A stretch of 64,000 bases of DNA from an uncultured Lachnospiraceae bacterium. GTDB taxonomy: Bacteria; Bacillota; Clostridia; Lachnospirales; Lachnospiraceae. Location: positions 182,786-246,785 of the forward strand of contig CAJUJK010000001.1 of NCBI GenBank assembly GCA_910586705.1. Direction: 5' to 3'. The position numbers and the translations under genes were made by a program. Below the pieces are notes generated by a model that saw only the letters and a list, made by a program, of their open reading frames with translations, did no database searches and had not been told where the DNA came from. Below, piece by piece: positions 27,731 to 36,978 of the stretch (position 1 is the stretch's first letter; each line of letters begins with the position of its first letter).

Positions 27731-29176
27731 TTAGAACTGGAAATAAATAAACTCCGTCGCAATCCCCTTATGGGAAAACAGCGCGATCACCACCAGCAGC
27801 AGTACATAGACACCAAAGCGGATGGGAGCTTTCTGTCTTGAAACCAGCGCAATGACATCCTGCTTTAAGGATACCAGATCATAGAGCAGCAGAAGCGCCG
27901 CCGACAGCATCATGCCACACATGGATAAATAGGGCATGTCCAGACAGATCACAGCAGTTTTCAGATAATTTACGGGTCTGCCGATATCCCAGAACAGCCT
28001 TGAAATGATCCAGAATGCGTCCTGAATGGTGTTTGCCCGGAAAAAGATCCATGTAAAGCAGAGCAGGGCAAAAGTGACGGGAAGCTGCCACCAGTGTTTT
28101 TTGCGGGTGACGGGAACGCCCCGTCTTGTTTTCGGGTAAATAAAAACTTCGGCAATCTGCAAAAGACCGTGAACCGCGCCCCAGAGAATATAGGTCAGGC
28201 TGCTGCCGTGCCAGAATCCGCTCACCAGAAAGGTGATAAGGAGATTCAGGCAATTACGCCATTTCGGCACCCGGTTGCCGCCGAGGGGAATATAGACATA
28301 GTCCCTGAACCACGTGGACAGCGAAATATGCCAGCGGCTCCAGAATTCCCTGACGGAAAAAGAGAGGTAGGGGCTTTTGAAGTTTGTCGTAAGTTCCATG
28401 CCAAAAAGTTTCGCGCAGCCGATGGCGATATCCGAATAGCCCGAGAAATCACAGTAAATCTCAATCGCAAACATCACCGTGACAATGATAAAGACCAGTC
28501 CCACATAGCTGTAAGGGTTGTTGTATATTTTGTTCACGACATCCGCAAAGACATCCGCGATCACCAGCTTTTTGAAATACCCCCACGCCATCAGTTTCAG
28601 CCCGTAGGTCACATTTTCATAATCAAAGCGACGCTCCTTTTTGAACTGCGGCAAAAGCGCGTCCGCCCTGCCTATGGGACCGGCAAGGAGCTGCGGAAAA
28701 AAGGAGACGAAGAGAGCATAGTAGCCAAAGTGCCGCTCCGCACGGATTTTTCCCTTGTACACGTCGATCAGGTACCCCATGGACTGGAAAAAATAGAAGG
28801 AAACGCCCGCAGGCAGCAGGATTTTCAAAGTAAGCGGCTGCAGAGCCAGACGTCCGGCGCCGATCAGGGCATTGATGCGGTCGATGACGGGCGCGCCCAG
28901 TTTGAACAGCAGAAGTACCGCCACAAGGGGCAGGACGCCGCCCAGAAGGCAGAGCCTTTTCTTTGCGTGATCCGGCGTCTTTTCGAGTCCGAGAGCAAGA
29001 ACGTAAGTGAGAACCGTTGTAAAAAGGAGCAGAAGTCCGTAGGCGATATGCAGATTCATGTAAAAGGCATAGCTTGCCGCCAGAAGGAAAACCCATCGGA
29101 ATCTGACAGGCACGATATGGTAGAGAATGAATACCGCCAGCAAAAAGACGGCGAAAGTCATGGAATTAAATAGCAT
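27731..29176 (-). CDS. MBOAT O-acyltransferase
   Basis: 481 residues, polytopic. The family core is clear: NFKSPYLSFSVREFWSRWHISLSTW, YVYIPLGGN and LVSGFWHGSSLTYILWGAVHG, where the His in FWHG is the expected active-site residue. AlgI/DltB-type MBOATs pass an acyl group, usually acetyl, across the membrane for transfer to extracellular polymers. It starts with MLFNSMTFAVFL, nearly the same opening as the MBOAT at 55350. First gene of a minus-strand cassette with the SGNH gene and divergent from a second MBOAT gene 87 bases away. Confidence 0.93.
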   Translation of the reverse strand: MLFNSMTFAVFLLAVFILYHIVPVRFRWVFLLAASYAFYMNLHIAYGLLLLFTTVLTYVLALGLEKTPDHAKKRLCLLGGVLPLVAVLLLFKLGAPVIDRINALIGAGRLALQPLTLKILLPAGVSFYFFQSMGYLIDVYKGKIRAERHFGYYALFVSFFPQLLAGPIGRADALLPQFKKERRFDYENVTYGLKLMAWGYFKKLVIADVFADVVNKIYNNPYSYVGLVFIIVTVMFAIEIYCDFSGYSDIAIGCAKLFGMELTTNFKSPYLSFSVREFWSRWHISLSTWFRDYVYIPLGGNRVPKWRNCLNLLITFLVSGFWHGSSLTYILWGAVHGLLQIAEVFIYPKTRRGVPVTRKKHWWQLPVTFALLCFTWIFFRANTIQDAFWIISRLFWDIGRPVNYLKTAVICLDMPYLSMCGMMLSAALLLLYDLVSLKQDVIALVSRQKAPIRFGVYVLLLVVIALFSHKGIATEFIYFQF

Positions 29177-29213
29177 GGTACCCTCCGTTTCTGCTAATTA
29201 TTTTACTGTATTG

Positions 29214-29242
29214 TGGAAATATTTACAACCATGTGCTATAGT
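29214..29242 (+). promoter_or_regulatory. Promoter of the second MBOAT gene
   Basis: TGGAAA (29214-29219), a 17-base spacer ending TGTGC and TATAGT (29237-29242). An extended -10 compensates for the poor -35. The same hexamer pair and spacing occur at 50312-50340. Confidence 0.6.
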
Positions 29243-29263
29243 GAAAGCGGAGGCGGATAAAAT

Positions 29264-30799
29264 ATGGGTATCACTTCCTTTTATTTTTTGTGTTTTTTTG
29301 CCGTTTTATTAGTCGTATACTATTGTATCCCCCGTAAGTTCCAGTGGGGATTTCTTTTGCTGGCAAGCGTCACGTATAGTCTGCTTGCGGGACAGGGCGC
29401 ACTTCTTCTCTACCCGCTCGCGTCGGTGACTGCCTGTTACGCGGGGGCGCGGCTGCTTTCCGGGACGCCTGCGGAGGCGGAGAGGAAACGCAGAGGCATT
29501 CTGCTAGTGACTATATTGGTCAATATTGGTATTCTCTTTGCCCTCAAGTATGTCAATTTCCTGATTAATACGCTGGACGGTGTGGTTGCCCTGTTCGGCG
29601 GTCCGGGTGAACTGGTTTCCGGCGTTGATTTTCTGGCGCCCCTCGGCGTAAGTTTTTATACCTTTTCCCTGCTGGGCTATGTGATCGACGTTTACTACGG
29701 GCTTTCGGACGCGCAGAAAAATTTCGGCAGACTCGCGCTCTACGGGCTGTATTTTCCGAATCTGATTTCGGGACCGATCCTGAAGTACAGAGAGCACGCG
29801 GCACAGTTTTTTGTGCCCCACGACTTTGACTATAGGCGGGTGACGCAGGGGCTGCAGCGCATGGTCTGGGGCTTTTTTAAGAAGCTGGTGATTGCCGAGC
29901 GGCTGGGCGTTCTGGTAAATACGGTTTACGGGGACTACGAAGGCTATCCGGGCATGTATATCTGGGTGGCGACTGTCTGCTACGCGCTGCAGCTTTACAC
30001 GGATTTTTCCGGCTGCATGGACATCGTGCTGGGGCTGTCGCAAAGTCTGGGTATCGCATTGCCGGAGAATTTCCAGACGCCTTTTTTTGCGAAGAGCGTG
30101 GCGGAATACTGGCGCAGATGGCACATTACGCTTGGCGTGTGGATGAAGGATTATGTTTTTTATCCGCTTCTCAGGTCAAAACTCTTTACGAACCTCAACC
30201 AGTCCCTGAAAAAGAAATGTGGGAAAAAGCGCGGAAAACAGTACGCCACTTTCGCGGCAATGTTCATCCTGTGGCTGACGGTGGGCGTCTGGCACGGCGG
30301 CGACTGGAAGTTTGTGATCGGTTCCGGGCTTCTGCACTGGTTTTATATTGTGATGGAGGAGCTGCTCGCGCCGCCCTTTGCGCGTCTGAATGCTCGGCTC
30401 CATCTAAGCGGGGAGGGACGGTTTTTGAGCGGTGTCCGCATTCTCAGGACGTTCTTTCTGGTGTGTATCGGCGACTTGTTTTTCCGTGCCGCCTCTCTGG
30501 GCGACGCGTTCGCCATGCTGGGAGAATCGGTGCGTGTGTGGAATCCGCAGATTCTCTGGGACGGCTCTTTGTTACAGCTCGGCCTTGACGGGATCGAGAC
30601 GGCGGTGGCGGTTGTCTCACTTCTTCTTCTGTGGGCGGTGTCCCTGCGGCAGAGAAAGGAAGCGGTGCGGGAGTCCATCGCAAAAAAGGCGCTTCCCCTC
30701 CGCTGGATTTTGTGGTACGCGCTCCTGTTCGCGGTCATCCTGCTGGGATATTACGGACCCGGATACAGCGCGGCGGAGTTCATCTATCAGGGCTTTTGA
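29264..30799 (+). CDS. MBOAT O-acyltransferase
   Basis: 511 residues with multiple membrane helices. Core motifs: FQTPFFAKSVAEYWRRWHITLGVW, YVFYPLLRSKLF and TVGVWHGGDWKFVIGSG, with the active-site His in VWHGG. It lacks the PLGGN form and has an insert of Lys/Arg-rich residues (near 305-325), so it belongs to a different branch from the other three MBOATs. It has no adjacent SGNH gene on its strand; the nearest plus-strand candidate is at 35784. RBS GGAGGCGG precedes the ATG. Confidence 0.9.
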   Translation: MGITSFYFLCFFAVLLVVYYCIPRKFQWGFLLLASVTYSLLAGQGALLLYPLASVTACYAGARLLSGTPAEAERKRRGILLVTILVNIGILFALKYVNFLINTLDGVVALFGGPGELVSGVDFLAPLGVSFYTFSLLGYVIDVYYGLSDAQKNFGRLALYGLYFPNLISGPILKYREHAAQFFVPHDFDYRRVTQGLQRMVWGFFKKLVIAERLGVLVNTVYGDYEGYPGMYIWVATVCYALQLYTDFSGCMDIVLGLSQSLGIALPENFQTPFFAKSVAEYWRRWHITLGVWMKDYVFYPLLRSKLFTNLNQSLKKKCGKKRGKQYATFAAMFILWLTVGVWHGGDWKFVIGSGLLHWFYIVMEELLAPPFARLNARLHLSGEGRFLSGVRILRTFFLVCIGDLFFRAASLGDAFAMLGESVRVWNPQILWDGSLLQLGLDGIETAVAVVSLLLLWAVSLRQRKEAVRESIAKKALPLRWILWYALLFAVILLGYYGPGYSAAEFIYQGF

Positions 30800-30819
30800 T
30801 AAATCAGTGGAAAATCCGA

Positions 30820-30848
30820 TAGTAAACACTGGAAAACTGTGGTAAACT
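30820..30848 (+). promoter_or_regulatory. Possible promoter before the GT2 gene at 30882
   Basis: TGTGG followed by TAAACT (30843-30848) forms an extended -10. The -35 at the right distance (TAGTAA) is poor. The same TGG-TAAACT element recurs before the FAD oxidoreductase on the minus strand. Confidence 0.35.
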
Positions 30849-30881
30849 TAAATGTAAGATTATGAGTACGGGAGATGGAGA

Positions 30882-31814
30882 ATGGATAAGATAGCGGTAT
30901 TGATTCCCTGTTATAATGAAGAAAAGACCATTGCGAAGGTGGTTAGGGATGCCAGAGAGGCGCTGCCCGAGGCGGTAGTCTATGTCTATGACAACAATTC
31001 CACCGACCGCACGGTAGAGCTTGCGAAGGACGCCGGTGCGGTGATCCGGTATGAGCATATGCAGGGAAAAGGAAATGTGATGCGCAGGATGTTCCGCGAG
31101 ATAGAGGCGGAGTGCTATATCATGGTGGACGGGGACGACACCTATCCCATGGAGTATGCGAGGGAGATGGCGGACAAGGTGCTTCTTCACAGCGCGGACA
31201 TGGTGGTGGGAGACAGGCTTTCCTCCACTTACTTTACGGAGAATAAAAGACCGTTCCATAACTTTGGCAATTCCATTGTGCGCGGCAGTATCAACAGGCT
31301 TTTTCACTGTGATATCAAGGACATTATGACCGGGTACCGCGCATTCAGCTACGGTTTTGTAAAAACGTTCCCTGTCCTTTCCACAGGTTTTGAAATTGAG
31401 ACGGAAATGACCATCCATGCGGTTTACAACAATATGCAGATTGAGAATGTGATTGTGGATTACCGGGACAGACCCGAGGGGAGCGAATCGAAACTGAATA
31501 CCTTTTCGGACGGATACAGAGTGCTCCACACGATTATGAAACTTTACCGGGATTACAAGCCTTTTGGCTTTTTCGGGCTGTGCTCGGTTATCCTTGTGCT
31601 GCTGGCGGTGGTGCTCTTTATTCCCATTCTGATTACCTATTTTGAGACGGGGATGGTGGACCGGTTTCCCACGCTTTTCGTCTGCGGGTTTATCGGACTG
31701 GCGGCGCTGCAATCCCTGTTTGCGGGGTTGATGCTCTCTAACATGGCGTTGAAAAACAGGCGCGATTTTGAATACCGGCTGACCCTTGTGACGAGGCGGC
31801 TGCGGGAGAAATAA
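30882..31814 (+). CDS. DPM-like family 2 glycosyltransferase
   Basis: 310 residues. GT2 core with AVLIPCYNEEKTI, VYDNNSTDRT and MVDGDDTYPMEYA, followed by DIMTGYRAFSYGFVK and YRDRPEGSESKLNT, a set seen in dolichol-phosphate-mannose-synthase-like bacterial enzymes. Two C-terminal membrane helices (about 225-250 and 262-285). It probably charges a polyprenyl phosphate with a hexose for the polytopic protein encoded next (31874). A terminator separates the two, so they may be only partly co-transcribed. Confidence 0.85.
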   Translation: MDKIAVLIPCYNEEKTIAKVVRDAREALPEAVVYVYDNNSTDRTVELAKDAGAVIRYEHMQGKGNVMRRMFREIEAECYIMVDGDDTYPMEYAREMADKVLLHSADMVVGDRLSSTYFTENKRPFHNFGNSIVRGSINRLFHCDIKDIMTGYRAFSYGFVKTFPVLSTGFEIETEMTIHAVYNNMQIENVIVDYRDRPEGSESKLNTFSDGYRVLHTIMKLYRDYKPFGFFGLCSVILVLLAVVLFIPILITYFETGMVDRFPTLFVCGFIGLAALQSLFAGLMLSNMALKNRRDFEYRLTLVTRRLREK

Positions 31815-31822
31815 ACAGGCGG

Positions 31823-31852
31823 GGCATGTTCAGTCAATGGACATGCCTTTTT
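31823..31852 (+). terminator. Intrinsic terminator inside the glycan locus
   Basis: GGCATGT (31823-31829) pairs perfectly with ACATGCC (31841-31847), followed by TTTTT. It lies nine bases after the stop of the GT2 gene and before the start at 31874. Confidence 0.65.
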
Positions 31853-31873
31853 GGACGGATGGGGAGACAGATT

Positions 31874-33730
31874 ATGGAAAATATAAGAAATAACGGTTCG
31901 GCGCGGGAAGTTGTATGCACAGGGATTTCCGCATTTCTGGCGCTTGTATGCGCGGTACGGATTTTTCTGCTGCTGTATGCGCAGGGAAGCGTGTATACCA
32001 TGGGAATTTTGCCGCTTGCTCTGCTCTTCGGGCTGTACAGTCTCTGGAAAAGGGCTTTGTTTCTGGAGGAAGTCTTTTTTTCCGTGACTGTGCGCGCGGT
32101 TCTGGCGGCGGGGTTTGCCGCCCTGCAGGTGCTGGGGCTTATCTTCAGCCACCCGGGCATCTGCAGCGCGCCGGAGGCGGTTTTGTGGACGGTCTGTTTT
32201 GCGCCGGTTACCTTTGCGGGACAGAACATGCTCTTCTTTCTGGCAAAGAAGGCTTCCGGGGATGACGTGGAAAGGCGGCAGGACGGAAAACTGACAGGTA
32301 TGTCGGCAAAAGGCGCGGCAGGGATGCCCGCCAGACGAAAGGGTTCTTTTCCGGGGGCTTTCGCGCTGATCTTCGGGGGATTTTGCATTCCCTTTGCCAC
32401 CTATTATCCGGCGATAATGGCTTACGACGTCATTCCCCAGCTTGACCAGATCAGGATCAGCGGGCTGACCACACATCATCCGCTGATCCACACGCTGCTG
32501 TTAAAAGGGTGTCTCGGGGTGGGGGAACTGCTGCCCTTTCTTCCGAATCCGGACAGGGCGGGGCTTGCGCTGTACTCCCTTTTGCAGATGGCTGTGGTGG
32601 CGGCCTGTTTTGCGTATGTCTACTGTTTCCTCTGCAGACGCGGCGTGCCAAAGTGGCTCTGTTATGCCTTTGTTTTGTGCGCGGCGCTTTTTCCCACCCA
32701 CGGGATGCTGGCGGTTTCCATCACGAAAGATACCATCTATGCGGCGCTCACCATGGTGTTTACAGTGTCTGCCTACGAGCTGGCGGCGGGGGAGGAAAAT
32801 CCGGGAAACGGCTGGTTTGTCCGCTACGCTGTGCTGACGGTACTGCTGCTTTTGTTCCGCAACAACAGCGTTTACGCATGGATTTTATATGTGCTTGTGT
32901 TCTCCGTCTCATCCCTGCGCAAAAAAACTTTTCTTAAGAGGGTGGTTATTGCGCACGGGGCGGCTTTTCTTCTCTATCTTGCCGTCAATACGCTGATGGT
33001 GCAGGCGGTTTCGGCAAGCAGCGACACCTACGCGCGGGAGATGCTGAGCGTCCCGGCGCAGCAGATTGCGCGGGTTGTGCAGTTCCATGAGGACGAGCTG
33101 ACGCAGGAGGACCGGGAGGCGCTTGCCGCGGTGTGGGGCGGAAATCTGCCGGAATATGTGCCCGCGATCGCGGACAGAAGCAAGAAGGATATCGCGGGAG
33201 ACAGTGAGACACTTCGGATATTTGCGAAGGAATGGGTTTCTCTGGGGCTTCGCTATCCCGGAGAGTATCTGCAGGCGTTTCTTCTGAAAAATAAAGGGAT
33301 GTGGGATATGACAGACATGTCATATATGAATGATGTGTATACCTACGCGAAGGGGTATCTGCAGATCACCTACCCTAGTGACCAGCAGCCCTATATGGAA
33401 GCGCTTGTGCCGGGGTATGTGAGGCACCAGAAACTGCAGCCCTTACAGTCCCTCTACCGGTATTTTGCGGCGGGGGATGAACTGTGGCGGTACTGTCCGC
33501 CCGTGGCGCTCGTGATGCAGCCGGCATTTTACTGTTATCTGCTCCTGTTTTACTGCCTCTGCTGTATCGGGCTGAAAAGAGGGACATGGCTTCTGCCGGC
33601 GGTGTATCTGCTGGCGCTTGCGGGAACGGTGCTTCTGGGTCCCTGTGTGCTGACCCGGTATCTCTACCCGCTGATGCTTTCGGTTACGGTGCTGGCGATT
33701 CTGCTGTTCGGGCGCGGACAGGGTGAGTAA
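31874..33730 (+). CDS. Polytopic membrane protein, DUF6020-like
   Basis: 618 residues from ATG 31874, chosen because GGGGAG precedes it; the open frame extends 48 bases further without a ribosome binding site. About 12-14 hydrophobic segments. An outside loop after the fifth or sixth helix carries TYYPAIMAYDVIPQLDQI and THHPLIHTLLL, and later SITKDTIYAAL and RNNSVYAW, matching the style of the DUF6020 membrane family. A role as glycosyltransferase or polymerase on lipid-linked sugar is inferred from the loop after the first helices and from the GT2 gene upstream. Convergent with the next gene. Confidence 0.62.
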   Translation: MENIRNNGSAREVVCTGISAFLALVCAVRIFLLLYAQGSVYTMGILPLALLFGLYSLWKRALFLEEVFFSVTVRAVLAAGFAALQVLGLIFSHPGICSAPEAVLWTVCFAPVTFAGQNMLFFLAKKASGDDVERRQDGKLTGMSAKGAAGMPARRKGSFPGAFALIFGGFCIPFATYYPAIMAYDVIPQLDQIRISGLTTHHPLIHTLLLKGCLGVGELLPFLPNPDRAGLALYSLLQMAVVAACFAYVYCFLCRRGVPKWLCYAFVLCAALFPTHGMLAVSITKDTIYAALTMVFTVSAYELAAGEENPGNGWFVRYAVLTVLLLLFRNNSVYAWILYVLVFSVSSLRKKTFLKRVVIAHGAAFLLYLAVNTLMVQAVSASSDTYAREMLSVPAQQIARVVQFHEDELTQEDREALAAVWGGNLPEYVPAIADRSKKDIAGDSETLRIFAKEWVSLGLRYPGEYLQAFLLKNKGMWDMTDMSYMNDVYTYAKGYLQITYPSDQQPYMEALVPGYVRHQKLQPLQSLYRYFAAGDELWRYCPPVALVMQPAFYCYLLLFYCLCCIGLKRGTWLLPAVYLLALAGTVLLGPCVLTRYLYPLMLSVTVLAILLFGRGQGE

Positions 33731-33756
33731 AAGACGTAAAGCAGCCGCAGCGCCGG

Positions 33757-35574
33757 TTATAGGGGGTACAGTTGATAAACCATATAAGTCGTATCCCCGG
33801 CGGTAAAGGTGTCAGTTACGGTGAGTCCCGCCTGATAGGTATGACGGAAATACATGACCACAGGGTGCTCCTCGTTGTAGGGGGCGTCCTGCAGAATAAA
33901 ATATACGTGCTCGCTGTCCACCAGATCCCTGCCGAAGTTGCCGATCCCGTGGGCGTCGAGCTTTTTCTGTGTGTTGGGGTTGCAGATCACGCCCCAGTTG
34001 GTGTAGATAAAGTTCTGGTAGGCATCCTGTCCGCGCCCGAAAGGCGTCTCGTAGAAATGCTCCAGCGTCCCGGAACCGTATGTCCAGATATAAAAATTGT
34101 CCGGGTGTGCGCTGCAGTATTCCCGCAGCTTTTGCCATGTCTTTTCATGGACGCGGTAGTTCTCCGTGACATCCCTGTACGTGGTATGTACCGAAAAAAC
34201 GCTGAGACCCAGAAGCAGGGGAAGAAGCGCGTAATACAGCCTGCGGTTTTCCAGAGGCAGCAGATTAAAGGCGAGGATGATTCCCAGAAGGATGAGAAAA
34301 TCCACGGTAATCAACGGCTGCACAATGCGCTTGGGGAACCGCCCCTCGTAGAGCACATAGCCCCAGCTCACGCTCCGCCCGAACAGATACATCAGGTAGA
34401 CAAAAAGGGCGCGCGCGTTGCGTGTGGAGAAGATCAGCGCGGGGGTCAGGAGCAGCAGGAACCCGGCAATCAGATTGGCGGGCTGCATACCGTCCTTGTA
34501 GAAAAAGACGTTGAAGGCGGAGACCGCCATATTTTTCAGCCGCTCCTTCATGCCCGTGCGCGCGAGATAACAGCGTCTGGCGATATCGTGCATCTGTTTC
34601 CAGTCGGAGACGGACATATCGTATCCGATATGCGGCGCGCCGCTTTTGCGGTACATGTACGCCTCCTCGTCCAGTCCGAGCGCCTGCAGGTCCTCCGCAC
34701 ACTCTTCATATGCGGGCCAGCCGTAGAAGTCGCCCACCCGTTCCCGGTAGTGGTTGATTTTTCGGAAATCGGACCACTCTTTGGCGGAGTAGGCGGCGGC
34801 GTTTGCGCCCCATAAAAGCCCCAGACCCAGAAGCAAAAGAAAGGCAAAGCCGAGGAGTTTCGCGGCGGCCCCTTCGTATTCATTTTTGTAAGCGGAAATC
34901 CATTTGCAAAGCCAGAGCATACCCGCCATGGGCAGCATGAGATAAAAAATATTCTGGCGCATACTGTAGGAGATCCATGCGAAAATCAGAGTAGGTATGG
35001 CGTCCAGAAAAAATCCGGCAGCTGACTGGTTGATGCGGGCGGTGATAAAGCAAAACAGCGCGGCGGCAGCGGCGAGCCCCGCAGTCGTGGTGTACTGCGC
35101 TTCCGCAAGCACATTCAGATTGACTATGTAAAACAGGAGCAGAAAAGCGGCGAGGGCGGGCAGCAGGAGTGATGCCTGCGGATTGTGCCGTCTGCGTATC
35201 CGCAGAATACGCCGGTAAACCGTAAAAAGGCAAAGGATCTGTACGGCGTGCTGAAAAAGCCCGTACCATGGGACGAAACTCCACATGGTATAGAGCTTGG
35301 AGAGCAGCCATGAAAGCGGATAGAGGAAAAACATGACATGCGCGTCAGGTGTCCCCGTATACGCGCCCGAGAGAATGCTGTACATGCCCCAGTCGTCGTT
35401 GATGGCGTCCACCGGCTTTATGAAAAAAAGCAAAATGGTGTAGGAGGCAGTCAGAAGCAGAAGGAAAAGAAAAACGTCCTGAAAAGAGGCGGGTATTTTC
35501 TTTCGTGCGTTTCGGGAGTCTCTATGTCCGAAGGAGGGCGTATCCGGCTGCGCCCCCGGATTGATTAATGGCAT
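33757..35574 (-). CDS. Polytopic membrane protein, probable GT-C type
   Basis: 605 residues from ATG 35574, which has AAAGGAT at a good distance; an ATG at 35640 has none. The soluble N-terminal 30 residues are followed by a helix and a loop AINDDWGMYSILSGAY, an acidic first outside loop typical of GT-C enzymes, then about ten helices. A soluble C-terminal part (from about residue 480) contains YIWTYGSGTLEHFYE. I do not recognise a named family with confidence. It sits alone on the minus strand between two plus-strand blocks. Confidence 0.6.
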   Translation of the reverse strand: MPLINPGAQPDTPSFGHRDSRNARKKIPASFQDVFLFLLLLTASYTILLFFIKPVDAINDDWGMYSILSGAYTGTPDAHVMFFLYPLSWLLSKLYTMWSFVPWYGLFQHAVQILCLFTVYRRILRIRRRHNPQASLLLPALAAFLLLFYIVNLNVLAEAQYTTTAGLAAAAALFCFITARINQSAAGFFLDAIPTLIFAWISYSMRQNIFYLMLPMAGMLWLCKWISAYKNEYEGAAAKLLGFAFLLLLGLGLLWGANAAAYSAKEWSDFRKINHYRERVGDFYGWPAYEECAEDLQALGLDEEAYMYRKSGAPHIGYDMSVSDWKQMHDIARRCYLARTGMKERLKNMAVSAFNVFFYKDGMQPANLIAGFLLLLTPALIFSTRNARALFVYLMYLFGRSVSWGYVLYEGRFPKRIVQPLITVDFLILLGIILAFNLLPLENRRLYYALLPLLLGLSVFSVHTTYRDVTENYRVHEKTWQKLREYCSAHPDNFYIWTYGSGTLEHFYETPFGRGQDAYQNFIYTNWGVICNPNTQKKLDAHGIGNFGRDLVDSEHVYFILQDAPYNEEHPVVMYFRHTYQAGLTVTDTFTAGDTTYMVYQLYPL

Positions 35575-35688
35575 CGGCGTATCCTTTCGTAAATGAATTG
35601 TTTCGCATATTTTAAAGTTGTCTCTATTATAATATACCATAACATATTAAGATTTACGGAAGATTTTTTTAATTCCAAGTGCATATGA

Positions 35689-35717
35689 TAGGAAAATTGG
35701 GAAAAATGTGGTAAAGT
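35689..35717 (+). promoter_or_regulatory. Promoter of the SGNH gene at 35784
   Basis: TGTGG followed by TAAAGT (35712-35717) gives an extended -10; the -35 region (35689-35694, TAGGAA) is weak. A leader of about 55 bases follows. The gap 35575-35783 holds nothing else I can support except the likely divergent promoter of the minus-strand gene. Confidence 0.45.
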
Positions 35718-35783
35718 AAATACAGGTTTGCAGGGGGAAACAGGGCGCAGGCATTATATAGAGAGAGGAAAGGTCGGTAAAAG

Positions 35784-36896
35784 ATGGGAAATACGAGGAG
35801 AGGCAGACAAAGTATAAATATGCTTCTGGTGGTTTTGATTGGATTTTGTGTTCTGGCGATTATTGAGATCGTATACGGACAGGCACAGATGAAGGTGGAG
35901 CGGCAGCGGCTGGAGCTGGAGGAGCAGAACCGTCAGGCGGTGGAGGAACTGAAGGAGGAATGGCGCAGTCTGCGGGAAGGGTCCAGTGTGGTAACCGCCG
36001 AGAGCGAGGCAGCGCCTGCCGCCAGCGGGGCGGAGAAAGATACGACACCCGCTAAAATAGAAAAACAGGAGACGCCGAAAAAGGAAGAGACCGCAGAAAA
36101 GAAAGAGGAACCAGCCCCGCAGGAAGAGGACGACAGGGAATACAGTATGCAGATCGTTATTCTGGGCGACAGTATTATGGACGGCGACCGAACGGAGAGC
36201 GGCGCGGCGGATATCATCGGCGAGCAGCTGGACGCGAAGATCTATAATATGTCCATGGGAGGCACCACGGCGGCGCTTCTGCCAAATGATCAGTACAATT
36301 TCGCGAAGTGGGAGTCACGCAGTCTGCTGGGTGTGGTGAACGCAATTCTGGGCAATATCAACACGGATATCTTCGACGGCTATGCGGCGGGTGAAGTGCT
36401 GAAAACCTGTGATTTTGACAAGACGGATTATTTTATCATAGAGTATGGCGTGAACGATTTCCTGACAGGACAGATTCCAAACAGCAGGTATCTGGAGGGC
36501 GGCGACACGCTGGCGATGGACGAGGCGCATACCTATACGGGTGCGCTGCACGATGCAGTCAGCAGGCTTAAGGGACGCTTCCCGGACGCGGGGATTCTGC
36601 TGGTTTCGCCCCACTACTGTCAGGTCTTTAACGGCAGCACCTTTATCGGCGACGGCTATTCTCTGGACTATGGCTACGGTCCGCTGATCACTTACGCGAG
36701 AGGAGCAGGCTACGTGGCGGGGCAGTTTGCGGAGGAGCGCGTGTTTTTCTTCAACGCTTTTGAGGAGAGCGGGATTGACGCCGGCACCGCGGATAAGTAT
36801 CTGACGGACGGCATTCATATGACGCCTCTGGGAGCGAGGGTATACGCGGAGAAGATGGCGAAAATCATTCACAATGACTTCGCGCCGGAGGAGTGA
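35784..36896 (+). CDS. Membrane-anchored SGNH hydrolase
   Basis: 370 residues. N-terminal membrane helix (12-31), a coiled-coil-like stretch (about 33-62), an acidic/basic linker (62-125), then the SGNH domain. Catalytic elements are intact: GDS with Ser130, MGGTTA as block II, GVND with Asn224 and DGIH with Asp342 and His345. It faces outside the cell and probably removes or transfers acyl groups on the glycan. It has its own promoter. It lies directly upstream of the FkbH/ACP unit, separated from it by a hairpin and another promoter. Confidence 0.85.
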   Translation: MGNTRRGRQSINMLLVVLIGFCVLAIIEIVYGQAQMKVERQRLELEEQNRQAVEELKEEWRSLREGSSVVTAESEAAPAASGAEKDTTPAKIEKQETPKKEETAEKKEEPAPQEEDDREYSMQIVILGDSIMDGDRTESGAADIIGEQLDAKIYNMSMGGTTAALLPNDQYNFAKWESRSLLGVVNAILGNINTDIFDGYAAGEVLKTCDFDKTDYFIIEYGVNDFLTGQIPNSRYLEGGDTLAMDEAHTYTGALHDAVSRLKGRFPDAGILLVSPHYCQVFNGSTFIGDGYSLDYGYGPLITYARGAGYVAGQFAEERVFFFNAFEESGIDAGTADKYLTDGIHMTPLGARVYAEKMAKIIHNDFAPEE

Positions 36897-36926
36897 TTGC
36901 ATAGAGCAGGTAAAATATGGTATGAT
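36897..36926 (+). promoter_or_regulatory. Promoter of the FkbH / ACP unit
   Basis: TTGCAT (36897-36902), an 18-base spacer ending TATGG and TATGAT (36921-36926). It begins at the base after the SGNH stop codon. Confidence 0.55.
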
Positions 36927-36957
36927 AAAGGGCAGGTGTAAAAACCTGCCTTCTTTA
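36927..36957 (+). terminator. Terminator-like hairpin between the SGNH and FkbH genes
   Basis: GGCAGGT (36931-36937) pairs perfectly with ACCTGCC (36944-36950), followed by TTCTTT. It would end SGNH transcription. It also sits at the expected 5' end of the transcript from the promoter at 36897, where it might protect that RNA. Confidence 0.55.
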
Positions 36958-36978
36958 TGGTATGCAAGGGAGAAATGT

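Noticed and set aside
36874..36978. Upstream extension of the FkbH gene to 36874
   Set aside because: It would overlap the SGNH stop codon and run through a promoter and hairpin; a good RBS is found only before 36979.
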